A DNA stretch of 64,000 nt. Origin: Penicillus capitatus (taxonomy: Eukaryota; Chlorophyta). The notes below the pieces were generated by a model. The model did no database searches. It worked only from the letters and a program-made list of their open reading frames with translations, and was not told the DNA's origin. Shown in pieces: positions 23,801-34,481 of the stretch. The position numbers were made by a program, and so were the translations under genes. The stretch's first letter is position 1; each line of letters starts with the position of its first letter. The stretch is from the NCBI GenBank assembly GCA_965649825.1, contig OZ287704.1, positions 434,001 through 498,000 of the forward strand. The letters run 5' to 3'.

Positions 23801-25990
23801 GATGGCGAACAGAGAGTTCTTTCCTCTGCATTGTCTCACCTCCGACGATCGCCTCGTTTTCTCTGACTAGTATGTTTCTGAACATCATTTCGACGACGGC
23901 TAGTGGCCGCAGACCCGCGAAAGAGACGCCGATGCCTCCACCCTTCCCTTCGGACGAGCGTGCTGAGAATTTCACAGGGCCGACATCGCCGCCGAGCCGT
24001 TCTTCTACGTCCGGTACGTCGACGCCCGCGGGAGGAAAGGGAACGTAGCCTCGTGCTTCGTCGCGAAAAGCTTTGATTAGATGCAGAGCTCTGTTGCCGA
24101 CGAAAGATGAGTTTTCTACCTAAACCCATACTCGCCATACATTGATGTGTTTTCTGTAGGCAGTGCAGAACTTGCTCACCGTGCATGTTAACAGCGATGT
24201 CTCGCCGGCTTCATAGAGCATGCCTGCTCCGGCAGCCGCTGTGTTGTTTCTGAAGAGACTTGGTTGATCCTCCCACGACGTGACGTTGACATCGCGGACA
24301 CCAAAGAATGCCACTCCGCCGCCGGTTGATGCACGGTTCTCTTCGGCTCTGATTCCGCAGAGGGTGACGGAAGTAGAATCACCGTCCGCCTGAATGCCTC
24401 CACCAGCTCGATACGAGGTGTTGTTCCTGAGAACAAGTCGTTCTAGATAGAGGACGCCTGTGCTCAGAAAGATGCCACCGCCGGCGATTCCGGTGTTGTT
24501 CTCGATGACACTGTCGACGGCGCGATCGGTGGTGTCGAGAACGGACTTCAACACGCTGTTCTCGACGCGAAGTCCTCCTCCGTACATCGATCTGCCGTTC
24601 CTGAAAATCGAGCTGCTGAACGTCAGATGCGCGTTGATCAGGAAGAGACTGCCTCCGCTCACCAGCGCAGCATTTCCATCGAAAATGCAAGAGACGATGG
24701 TGTGCTCCGATAGAGACGGACTCGGAGATCGGAGGCTGATGGCGCCACCGTGGCACGCTCGGTTGCCGAAGAAGGACGCGTTTCGGATCGACCATGCGGA
24801 CGGAGCGGCGTCGATGGCCTCGAGCATCAGGGCGCCGCCAAAATGCGAATCTCTATTGATGGCGTCCGTCAGCAAGGCACCCGGCTGCCCTCCACAGAAC
24901 GCTGCGTTGTCGTCGAATGTCGAATCTTCGATCTCGAAGAGGTGCGTGTCGTTGCCAGGATCGTCCGCGTGGGAATGGACGAAGGCGAATGCGCCTCCGC
25001 CACCGCAGCCGGAGTTTCCCGAGAAACTAGACGCTCTGAGAACCGTGCTTCCTGGACAGCTCGCGAAGATCGCTCCTCCCATTCCGTCGGTCTGCGCCGT
25101 CCATTCGGCAGCGGAGTGCGTATGGCCGTCTGTGCTTCCGATCAATCCGTGCGAGCCACGAGCCGTGTTGTCGACGAATTCCGACTGGACGACTTCCAGA
25201 CTGGCTTCGTGGGTGTCATTGACGCATATGGCGCCGCCCGAGAACTCAGCTTCGTTCTGTTTGAAAGCGCACTTTCTGAAAACCAGGTCGATATCCCGTG
25301 CGAAAACGGCTCCTCCGTGTGCGGCGCGATTGCGTTGGAAGTGACAAGAGTCGAACCGGACCAGAGATCGACCGCACGAGGATCCTCGACACGCCTCTGC
25401 GTGAACGGCGCCTCCCAAAGTCGTGGCCGCAAGATCGCCGTTGTTGACGAAACGGACGCGCTCGAAGCCGATCGTTGACACGCGCCGCCTGTCTTCGGTT
25501 TGCCTGCCCTCGACGATGACCGCGGAGTGATCGTGGCACCCAGTGAGGGTCATACGCGTGATGTCAACCTTTCTTCCCCTGCAACCACATACCCGTAGAG
25601 TGCCTGACTGTCGCGGACACGCGTCTGCCTGATGACGATGGCACTCTGGTGGCCGTCACCCGGACAACGCAGGATCGTGTCCCTCCTTCGCGATCCTTCG
25701 ATGCTGACTCTCTTGGCATCGACGAACAGCGTTTTCGTGAGCGACACGTCAGTCGCGTTCACAATGATACGCGCTCCGTCCTCAAGTCCTCGGACTGCTT
25801 CTTGGAGCTCTTTCTCGGTAGCGACGACGGTCACTTCTCTACCACTTCGCTCTTTGGTCCTTCCATTTTGACCCAGGACTAAGAGCAAAACCGATTGCCC
25901 CGTGCTCTACGAACCTCGTCCGTCTCTACCTCCGAAATTTTCGAACGACAAGAAGACGACGGCGATGGCGATGGAGAGACGCCTCCACAT
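20857..25990 (-). CDS. Giant extracellular beta-helix, cysteine-rich, multi-TM membrane protein
   Basis: Seven exons: 25990-25930, 25878-25619, 25568-24180, 24119-22460, 22409-22315, 22264-22174 and 22127-20857 (introns 51, 50, 60, 50, 50 and 46 nt); the total divides by three and gives 1608 aa. Order: signal peptide (MWRRLSIAIAVVFLSFENFG); ~1000 residues of right-handed beta-helix with repeated GGAI/GGAV-type turns and FxxN ladders, like the polymorphic outer-membrane/pectin-lyase fold; a cysteine-rich module (CRLCPVDQYGF, CESCEEHAVC, PFCGSCQSGYG) resembling EGF/ephrin-receptor-like repeats; then about eight TM helices. The first extracellular loop after them has WAEDTELTCFEGSH, shared with both paralogues. 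This reads as a cell-surface receptor or channel with an adhesive ectodomain. No family name is assigned; ligand and signalling route are unknown. Confidence 0.85.
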
Positions 25991-27230
25991 GTCGATGAGC
26001 GGGGCGGAAGAATCTTAAGGCGAGAGTCGGACGATGGGCGGGTTGTGCGGCGAATCGGATGCACGAATCTTCGTCTAGGCTGTGGGGCAGCGAAAAACGC
26101 GAATACGCGAAGGCCGAGAACCGAATGGTGCAGCAGGGCGCCGACTGTTGACAATCGCCCGATCAATTATCATTTGTCATGCTCCTCATAACAGCTGTCC
26201 ACCAGTGATGCTCTAAACTGGCGTGATGCATGACGCTATGGGTCGACAATGATGCGAATGTGTCAACAGGCTGCCTCGAAAACATTCTTGTTGTTGCGTC
26301 GCAGCTTCCAGGCGAACGAGATGGAGGAGTTGCCGTCCGCCAGCCTCACGCCTAATTATTGCGACCCAGCTCTTGTCTGTCTGCCGCCTGTCATGTTTCC
26401 TTGTCCATAGATCAGACCCGCACACGCTATAGACGTTGCCTTAGGATCAGCAGTTCGGCAAGATCCCATCCGTCATCAGTAACCTGTAATTGCTTTCATT
26501 CCTTAGGCCATCTGCCAGAAGGCGACGCCAACCATGTGGCTGCTGCCCAGATCAATGAGCGCAGCGCATCTCCTTGCGGAAACAAAACTGGCTATAACAG
26601 GAAAGGCTCTGGCGTTGGAATCAACGCGACGGGGTCTGAGTGAAATGGAAGAAACGTCTTCCTAACGCCAGCGGGTTCTCTTCATCAAGAGATCTGTCGG
26701 TTGTCAAGCTTGCTGCACCGGAACACTTGAAGAGGCTCTCTTCCAAACGTCGGGAAAGTGTTTTTCGCTTTCCTTTAGCCCAGAAATGATATGCTCTTGC
26801 GTAAGAGTGGATCGTTCTCATCGATCGATCAGATTGGACGATCTAGCTGCACGAAGGAGGGATGTGTAACTCAAAGCCACTCAGTTGACTGCCGATACGT
26901 TTCTAGGCTCTTTCTTCATTCCGTGCGCCAGTAGCATTGTCAGTCGTCGAGGTCACTGTGGAGCCGGTTTGATGCCGGAATGTGCCTGTGCTGCTCAAAG
27001 TGCGCGTCGCTGACTGACTGCTCGAGCGATAGACCACACAAGATGATGCTTTATCGCGAAAAACAGATGGTCTGGTCCGATGAAGGCGCTAGATTGTATC
27101 GTTTTGCACTTTGAGGTCAGCAGCGAGCAGCAGAGAAGACGGCATTCATCTGGTGACTGTCGTGCAAAACTAGGATGCAAAGAGATTCTCGAAACAGAGT
27201 GGAAGTCGTTAATTAGATCTTGACACTGTT
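25991..27230. other. Intergenic; 5' flank of the beta-helix gene
   Basis: No gene recognised. It must hold the promoter of the minus-strand beta-helix gene. Short open frames on both strands show no domain. Confidence 0.5.
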
Positions 27231-28250
27231 TTGCTGTTTGGCGACTTTTTCACTAACCGATCGCCAAAACCGAGTAACATCTTTCGCACTCGAACGAGAT
27301 CCATCCAGATGGGCCGCGTACGCATAGATCGATCGACAGAGAAACCGACTGAGCTGTATAGAGCATTTCGAATATTCCATCGACTAGAGCATCAGATCAG
27401 CACTGTGTGCTTCCAGGCAGAGATGGCTCTGTGGGATGCACATCTAGGTGCGCAGAAACACGCAGCAACAGACGCATTCACTCTCGCTGGTACTGATCTT
27501 TGGCAATTGGCGCTGTCTGAAAACGCGACGTTTTGCTAGATGCGATGTTGGCGCCAATGCTCTTTTGATTCTGGCAAGGTTTGGAATGACCTTCCCAAGG
27601 CTATCCTGACATCAGAAGGTACTGCGAGATGATACGGGCGAGTACGGATCTTTCTTGTTCGTCTTTGAGTTGTGTGTAATCAGGAGTATCCATCTGTGAC
27701 GACGACCTCTCCCCCACACTGGGTTGGTGCCGAACCTGCATACTCATTCATCAGTTTTTTGTAGTCTTGGATCTTCTTTCTTGAGTTTTGAATGACAGTC
27801 AGCAATAGATGCATCTGGGTGGCAGTAGTATACGATTGAACTGTTTTGTGGTCCTCTGAGTCCTGCAGGTTTTAACCGAGTCGATCAAACACAGCTCTAG
27901 CAACCTGGACTGGGATGCATAAAAGACGTTCCATTTTGCGTTTTCGACGCGTTCGTTATCGCGAGCTACATTGTCTACCGTGTCTGTACAATTGCCATAA
28001 GTAAATGGCCTAAACAGCTTAAACATGTGTCTGTACAATTGCCACAAAAGAGATGGCCTAAACAGAGAATCCCTCTTTTTATTAAACCAAACGAACAGAA
28101 TGTAATCGATTCAGTACTACGTCATCAAGATTGTAAAATCTAGTTTGTACAAATCCAGCATTTTAAATGCTCAAAGTATAGAAAACTGGCAAAAAGATAT
28201 GCAGAAATGCCATATGATTATTCGTGTAGATGTGATTGAGACTGACCCAC
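27231..28250 (+). pseudogene. Glutathione S-transferase remnant (copy 1 of the inverted duplication)
   Basis: Only the C-terminal helical part of a cytosolic GST is readable. The frame gives RLEHQISTVCFQAEM and ATDAFTLAG; a 50-nt GT..AG intron then leads to DAMLA, reproducing the classic GST C-domain pattern FTLAD-x-MLA. After this the frame breaks: the exon reads DAMLAPMLF then TGA, where copy 2 continues open. The N-terminal thioredoxin-like half is absent. The sequence aligns along its whole length, inverted, with 53985-54930. Two copies of a ~45-bp repeat occur at 27980-28065. Confidence 0.6.
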
Positions 28251-28289
28251 AACAACTGAAAAGTACCCGATCGGCTACATAATAAGCTG

Positions 28290-29040
28290 TTTGCTGTCAG
28301 ATGTCAAATCAAGGCTGTCTGCTGCTGCTGGAGGCTTCATCGATCATAAGTTATCATCTTGATCACAAACTGTCGAATGTCGGATCGAATTTGATGTCTG
28401 CCGCTGGAGGCTGCTGTAGGCTTCATCGCTGGTAAGTCGTCTACATCATAGCTGTTGGATGTCGGATCGAATTTGTTGTCTGCCGCTGGAGGCTGCTAGA
28501 GGCTTCATCGATCGCAAGTTGTCGTCTTCATCACAATCTCTCGTAATTCAGATCAGGCAGTCGTCGTCATCTCATATAATCGTCGTCTTCATATCGGCTC
28601 TCGGATGTCAGATCGGGCAGGCAGTCGTCCTCATCTCGGGTAGTCGTCATCAAATCGGCAGTCGGCTTCATATCGGCTCTCGGATGTCAGATCGGGCAGG
28701 CAGTCGTCTTCATCTCGGCTCTCGACTTCATCACAGGATCTCGGATGTCAGATCGAGCAGGCAGTCGGCTTCATCGCAGGATCTCGGATGTCAGATCGGG
28801 CAGGCAGTCGTCTTCATCTCGGGTAGTCGTCATCAAATCGGCAGTCGGCTTCATATCGGCTCTCGGATGTCAGATCGGGCAGGCAGTCGTCATCAAATCG
28901 GCTCTCGACTTCATCACAGGATCTCGGATGTCAGATCGAGCAGGCAGTCGGCTTCATCGCAGGATCTCGGATGCCAGATCAGGTAGTCGTCCTCATATCG
29001 GCTCTCGGATGTCTGATCGGGCAGGTATTCGTCATCATCA
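28290..29040. repeat. Irregular minisatellite (copy 1)
   Basis: Interlaced tandem repeats built on CTCGGATGTCAGATCGGGCAG, AGTCGTC(T/A)TCAT and CTTCATCG(C/A) motifs, with periods of roughly 40-130 bp and imperfect copies. The 5' end contains GCTGCTGCTGGAGGCTTCAT, also the building block of the tail of the array at 53576-53965, so the two arrays probably descend from one sequence. Plus-strand open frames through it (for example 28459-28986) are repeat translations, not genes. Confidence 0.8.
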
Positions 29041-29952
29041 AAAGTAGTCGCTGCCACAGACCCGGGTGACTCATGACGTCCGAAAGGGTCGATGGGTCCA
29101 ATCTCAACCCCGTCCCTAGAGCCCGGACCCATTAGGTGGATCTAAAACACAAAATAGTTAGTAATTGTGAGAAATTGATGAGAGAGGAACTTACTGCATC
29201 AAGAGAGTGATCCCCCAGGCTCCGGAAACAGTCCCACGTGCCACTCGACACAGTCGCAACGGCTTTCCACCTTGGGGGCGTCTCTCGGCGAAACAAAAAA
29301 ACGCACCGCGCAGAACGTAGAGAACGCATCGGAGATCGGAGCCGGACATGCAGAAAGGTAGGGAGAGGAAGAACACACAAAAACAGAAAAGAAAAAAAAA
29401 ACAAAAAAAAAAACGAGAAGAGAAACACGCGGGTGAAAAAAAAACTGCAAAAGAAGAGAAAAAGGGACAGGTCCATGTCCCAGACACATCAGAGCACAAG
29501 GAAAAACGCGAAGACATGTCATGAAGGCACCATCGCATCGAAAAAAGATGCGATGGTGGCATAAAAAACAGTCAGAGAAGGTAAAAGTAAAAAAAGTAAA
29601 AATAGCGCGCCCGCGAAACTGCCGCAGAAAAAGATGACCCTGCCCACGGCCAGAATAGAAAAAAAAAGTAAAAGACGGCCACTGGAAAAAAACGAACGAT
29701 CGCGCGCGGACCTGAACTCAAAAAGGCCGCAGGCAGGGCTCGCCTCGCTACGCTTGCCCGCGGAGTACCGACCAACAGCTCCCGGTACCTGGACAACGCA
29801 GGCGCCCCTCGGCACTGGTTTCACACCCCCCTGACGCCCTTAAAGTGTCCCGGGCGCCAGCTTCCCACTGGGGGAAGCTGGTCCTGCAAGCAGACGGCAG
29901 TTAGATGCATGAAAGAATGCATCGAAAGACTTACTTGGCGGGACAGGGTTGA
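29041..29952. other. Sequence unique to copy 1: A-rich tract and perfect hairpin
   Basis: Absent from the other arm of the duplication. It holds a strongly purine/A-rich tract at about 29360-29700 (many AAAAAA runs on the plus strand) and a perfect 10-bp hairpin, stem CCAGCTTCCC (29857-29866) and GGGAAGCTGG (29872-29881) with a 5-nt loop. The open frames here are lysine/arginine (or phenylalanine/leucine) low-complexity translations. It may be an insertion that arrived after the duplication. Confidence 0.45.
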
Positions 29953-30009
29953 GTGGACCCATTCCCTGCGATGGAAGAGTCGATCTGGAGGCAGAGATTC
30001 CGACGACGG

Positions 30010-30626
30010 CTACATCCCTACCACCGTCGCCTTCGCCCGTCCAGGAAGCGACAGATCGCGGTCTCCATCATCGTCGCTGGGCAGAGGAAACATCGGATCT
30101 TCCTCGTCGTCGTCTCCATCATCACCTGCCACAGGCGCTGCGTCGCTGTTGACGACGGCGTGTCGATCGGCGCCGGCGTCGCTTCTCATCAGACCCTCGG
30201 GACCTTCCGGTCCGTCAGTATCCATCCCTGTCGCTGCAGTCCGGTCTCGTGACGTCCGCGGCTCGCCGGCACTGAAGGAAGGTCCCGGTGTGTCGACTCG
30301 GAGTACTGCCCGGCGTTTCCGGTCCTGTTTTCGACAGAACACCAAAACGCTCACTCCATCTCCGACGCGACTCGCTCAGAAAAGCACGAGGAGCGAGTTC
30401 TTGAGGTTCTTCGTACACACGACGCACGAGAATTCGGTTATCCATCGAGCTGACGACCAGGAGGACGCAGCTCATCCGCCACATACTCTGCCCATTCGAA
30501 CCCTGGCTGTTGCTGAGCGACAAACGCACTCGTCCAGATCCTACTCAGCACACAACACCTTCTCCACGCTACCACCCATAACAGAGACCGCACCGAATAT
30601 CCAATTCCGAGACGGGCGCCATTCAA
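30010..30626 (-). CDS. Uncharacterised protein with acidic tail
   Basis: Not recognised. From ATG 30626 the frame runs through a hydrophobic segment (SVRSLLWVVAW) to ADELRPP. A 49-nt intron at about 30472-30424 (GTCGTC...GAAG) restores an open frame EPQELAPRAFLSESRRRW. A second intron, not fixed, leads to an acidic C-terminal part (GDDGDDDEEDP, PSDDDGDRDLSL) ending at 30010. Composition is protein-like and opposite to the surrounding repeats. It lies in the part of the region present only next to GST copy 1. Confidence 0.35.
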
Positions 30627-30884
30627 TCTGATTTCCGGTCGAAAGCTCCACGTCTCTTAGCCCTTGTAACAGCGCGTCTTATAGAATCCCGCCTGCGTCA
30701 GATGCTCCCGTAGCCCTGTCGAACAAAGAATGTGTTGGAAGACATCGAACGACGCGGCCTCCTACTGACCTGTTGTGCTACACCCGTCGGCCTCGATGAA
30801 GTTCGGTGTCTCGGCGTCCGTCATAAAGCGCCACCTACGCAACGCGAATCGTCGTTTCCCGATTGTGGCTTCTGGCCCAAGAGC

Positions 30885-31480
30885 TTCGTTCGAGAAACGC
30901 AACCCGTTTTAGGTTTTGGTCGCGAACGAACATACCTTGGCGCTCTGCCTTTTGGTTGCCTATACCCCGTTTCCCGGTGACGAGATAATTTTCGTCCGGG
31001 GAATCGCCGTAAACGTTCGTCTGAACCGGCTGGAAGCAAAACGGACGACAATCATCTCGTCCACAGCAACATCGAAAAACGGGGATCCGACGGCGACCCT
31101 CTGCATCTACCATGGCGCTCCGCCAACCGTCAGAACGCCCTCAGGCGCCGTACCACGACACGGTGCCCATTCCACTGTCCTTTTCTAAAAAGTCCCTGTC
31201 CATCGCGTCGCGGACAGTTTGGTTCCTGCATGGCCCACACCGGATTCTCCCAGACGCATCATCCTTCGCTGTACCTGTCGATGCTGACGTCAACCGTCAC
31301 ATGCCACGCGTCTCCGATCCCCGGCAGTCCAGAGAACAGCCGCACCGGATTCCACTGTCGAGTCCACGACGCCCGCGACCCGCGTTCCGAACAGCGCCGA
31401 GTCGATGCCCGTCAGCCGCGGAGGGCGAACTTCAGTCGAATGGCGACATGCAAGACCTGACGGACGGAGAGCGTTGTACG
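30885..31480. repeat. Dispersed repeat R2, copy 1
   Basis: About 500 bp align, inverted, with 51170-51690. Shared anchors include GAGAAACGCAAC, CATACCTTG(G/A)CG(C/T)TCTGCC, CATCTCGTCCA, CTGCATCTACCATGGCG and CAG(C/T)GCCGAGTCGATGCC. Both copies keep a short open frame starting ATGGC that reads RQPS-x(4)-QAPYHD and ILPDASSFA, so the unit may carry a small gene or the 5' end of one. It ends just upstream of the trigger factor start and overlaps its likely promoter. Confidence 0.7.
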
Positions 31481-31564
31481 ACAGACTTCCTTCTCGCAGC
31501 AGATCGCGCTCGTCTCCGTCGCGAGGACTTCCGGCTCGGCCCACCCACTAGCGATATCCTCTCG

Positions 31565-33370
31565 ATGCGCATCTCGACGTCGCAGAAACCGACTGCGTTC
31601 TTCCCCCGACCCGACAAGGCAAACGCCCGCCTTGTCTGTCGTTCTTCTTCGATCCCTCTCCTCGCTGCTCAGACTCGCCGTCCTTCGTCTGTCACAACTC
31701 TCTGTCAAGCTCGGGCCTCGAACGATCTCAAAGTGCCCCATCGAACAGGTCAGGCCGTTTGCAGTCCGCTTGTGCAGGTCACTCATCGAGAGCTGCCGAA
31801 CAGTCGGATAGAACTGACGCTCACGATCTCCCCGGAAGCGACCCAGAAGAACTACAATGCCTTCGTTCGCAAAGTCGAATCCGAAACGCATCTTCCAGGG
31901 TTTCGCAGGGGACAGAAAGTTCCTCTGCCTCTGCTGATGCGGTCGAGGGGCGGAGAAGAGGCCTTCAAGGGCGAAGTGCTGCAACAGCTTGTCGAGACGG
32001 CCGCCGAGAAGGCGCTGCGCGATTGGCAGGGCAGAGCGATCGAAGACAGCGATCGACTCGAGACCAGCCCAAAGGAACTTGCCGAGAGTTTCTCCCCAGA
32101 CGAGGCACTGCAGTTTCGCATCTCTTTCGACGTCATGTCCGAAGTGAAATGGGCCTCCCCCTATCGCGATCTCAAAGTCATCCCGAGATCTCGCTTTCCT
32201 GCAAGAAGGGTACTGTAGTTGGAGATACTGGAGAAGGGAGATGATGAGTCGGATGCCAGGAACGCAGAGTCTTACATCCGAACCATGCGCAAACAGAAGG
32301 GCTCTCAGCGCGTGGTCGTCGAACGAGGATTGGAACAAGGCGACGTCGCGATCCTCGATTTTCAGTTTCTGCGGCCGGACAATCGAGAAGACCTGCCCCA
32401 TCTGAAGCAGGAGAAGTTCAGATTCGACACAGACCTTCCTGATGCACTCGGTACCCCGCGGATCTGCGAAGTGTCCCTTCATCCGGGCTGTGCAGGTGTG
32501 ACGGACAGAGTCACGGGCATCCGAGTTGGAGACGTTCGCGAGTTCGACATCACTTTTCCGCAGGACTGGGAGCCGCCAGTCTACCGGTTTGTCCACCCGG
32601 CCCAGCAGTGGCTGTCCTCGATCCATGCATCCTGCAGGGGAGTTGAAGCCATTGCTGTTGTGACGTGTCGCGAGCTATTCGCTTGGGATCTGCCCGAGCT
32701 GACGGACGGCCTTGTCAAGGCCCTCGACCGGCCGACGCTGCAGACGGTCGACGATCTGCGCTCCTCTCTGATCCTGGCGGAGAGGAGTCGAAGGGCAGAG
32801 AGACTGCAGGACGCCATTCAGGATGCTCTGTTGCACGAACTGGCTGCCATCGTCGACATGGAGATCCCGGAAGCAGCCTTGATGGAGACGGCGAAGGTTA
32901 GGTACCAGACAATGCTCCTCGAAATGCAATCCAAAGTGCGATCCGAGTACAGCAGCAATCGTTCCGGCCCGAGATACGGTTGAAGGGTAAATTGGGTCCT
33001 TCCGCCCTGGAGAGTCTCGCGACGGAGCAGATGCTCAGTAACTACATGATGTCGCATCGGACCGAGATCGAGAGAGACCAAAAGGGGATCGCTGCCATGC
33101 AGGCCGTCTTTGCGGACCAAGAGATGTCCGTCAGCGACGACGAGATAGAAGCAGAGGTTGCGAAGGCCGAGAGCGAGTTTCAGGTATGGCACGACGGCGG
33201 CACAGCCGTTCGCAAGGGGTATCTTGCAGGACATGGGCGAGTCGTACGACAAAGATCGATTGAAGGAAATGGCGCGGGAAGTTCTGCAGAACGCGAAGGT
33301 GGTGCAGTGGTTCGTGAAGAATGGCAACATCAAGATCCTGCCGTACCAAACAGAAAGGACACAGGCCTAG
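31565..33370 (+). CDS. tig: Trigger factor (plastid-type chaperone/prolyl isomerase)
   Basis: Five exons: 31565-32176, 32219-32586, 32638-32935, 32986-33183 and 33230-33370 (introns 42, 51, 50 and 46 nt); 538 aa. The leader (MRISTSQKPTAFFPRPDKAN...) is rich in S, T, R and P without a hydrophobic signal core, like a plastid transit peptide. The ribosome-binding domain has ESETHLPGFRRGQKVP, matching the trigger factor signature (GFRxGK region). The FKBP-like domain has SDARNAESYIRTMRKQKGSQ, FPQDWEPPVYRGVEA (across an intron) and VTCRELFAWDLPEL. The C-terminal arm ends NAKVVQWFVKNGNIKILPY. Trigger factor meets nascent chains at the exit tunnel of bacterial-type ribosomes, so in a eukaryote it works in the plastid. 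The first intron begins GTCATC. The stop abuts the stop of the next gene with no spacer. Confidence 0.9.
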
Positions 33371-34051
33371 TCACGTATAGAGGACATCGTTGTCTTCCGT
33401 GGAGGCGGACCACACGCTTTTTGCAATTTTGAGTGCGATCGGTTTGTACGGGGCGTCGATCGACAGCAGATCGCGCAGGCCTCGAAGGAAAACGGCGTCC
33501 GACGATGTCTCTACTGAACGACTGCCAGAAGGGTCCGGTCGGTAGCCTGAAAAGAACAGGAGCGGCGTGTGCAGACGGACAACGGAGGTACCTGGTGTCA
33601 GGAGGCAGGTGGTATGGATCTGCAAAACGTCGGCGAAATGCAGCCATGATGCGAACATCGCATCGGGAATCTCGAAGCTCTCGGGAAGAGGACGGCCGGG
33701 CGGCTGTCCCTGTCCCTGGCCGTGGAGTTCGATGCAATAGAGGCCTGCATATCCGTCACATCGAATGCCGCCCTGATGGCACTCACCCGGATCGGGAGGC
33801 CGTGTCATTCGCAAGGTCGTCAAGATGATGAGACGGCCTTCGCCGAGGAGATCGACCTCGCACTTGTCCCTGAGGAGATCAAAGCACGAGGAGACGAAGT
33901 GAACGCACGCGTCGCTTCTCGGCTTAACGTTCAGCAGCAAGAAGGAGATCTGCAGCAGTGAGGCTCTCGGCATGGCGCGTCTGCGTGGATCGACGCACCT
34001 CTCCATCGTCGAACAGCATGACAGGAGGCAACGCATGATGCACCGAGTCAT
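33371..34051 (-). CDS. Uncharacterised protein, 5' end near assembly gap
   Basis: I do not recognise this protein. The frame is continuous, but two in-frame introns are likely: 33786-33745 (42 nt) and 33591-33547 (45 nt), both with proper GT..AG ends. Removing them gives MTRPPDPGLYCIELHGQ and CLLTPGYRPDPSGSRSVETS. The C-terminal part looks globular (FLRGLRDLLSIDAPYKPIA). A good acceptor (CACTGCTGCAG, at about 33954) suggests that the sequence before LQISFLLL is intron and that the true 5' exon lies toward or beyond the gap at 34101. Tail-to-tail with trigger factor, stop codons adjacent. Confidence 0.5.
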   Translation of the reverse strand: MTRCIMRCLLSCCSTMERCVDPRRRAMPRASLLQISFLLLNVKPRSDACVHFVSSCFDLLRDKCEVDLLGEGRLIILTTLRMTRPPDPGECHQGGIRCDGYAGLYCIELHGQGQGQPPGRPLPESFEIPDAMFASWLHFADVLQIHTTCLLTPGTSVVRLHTPLLFFSGYRPDPSGSRSVETSSDAVFLRGLRDLLSIDAPYKPIALKIAKSVWSASTEDNDVLYT

Positions 34052-34100
34052 CGACGGCCAGTGCCGCCGCGCTGGGCGACAACGAAGGCGGCGTTATCGG

Positions 34101-34200
34101 NNNNNNNNNNNNNNNNNNNNNNNNNNNNNNNNNNNNNNNNNNNNNNNNNNNNNNNNNNNNNNNNNNNNNNNNNNNNNNNNNNNNNNNNNNNNNNNNNNNN
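34101..34200. other. Assembly gap (100 N)
   Basis: Exactly one hundred N bases, the conventional size for a gap of unknown length. Sequence on either side may not be truly contiguous. Confidence 0.99.
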
Positions 34201-34481
34201 CGTCAATCGCCGCGCCGTCATCAGCCCGTAGAGAAACTGAACACTGCATCTGCACCGTCCACCCGCCTCCTCTGTCAACGGCGTCTCACCTGGAACCGTC
34301 AATTCCTACCAGGCCGACGACGACCTGCATTCAGCCTCCGAGAGTCATCGAGAACCGGACGCGTCCGCCGCACCTTCGATCTGATGCGAAGGGATTCGAC
34401 GTCGCTCATCTTTGGGATTGTCGCCCTGTTGCAGACGTCACATCGTTTGCTGCGCCATTTTCCTAACAGGCGTGTGCGTTC

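Noticed and set aside
28459-29047. Open frames of 100-175 codons through the irregular minisatellite
   Set aside because: Repeat translations with no non-repetitive protein sequence.
29132-29824. Phe/Leu-rich minus frames and Lys/Arg-rich plus frame
   Set aside because: Direct products of the A-rich tract; low complexity with no motif.
29857-29881. Perfect hairpin as a bacterial-type terminator
   Set aside because: No T-tract follows and the setting is a eukaryotic nuclear genome; kept only as a structural oddity.
30480-30525. GGTTCGAAT-like sequence on the minus strand as a tRNA T-arm
   Set aside because: Flanking bases do not form a T stem or cloverleaf, and the sequence is inside a better-supported coding frame.
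31412-32626. 404-codon minus-strand frame opposite trigger factor
   Set aside because: Trigger factor is unmistakable on the plus strand; the minus frame has no domain.
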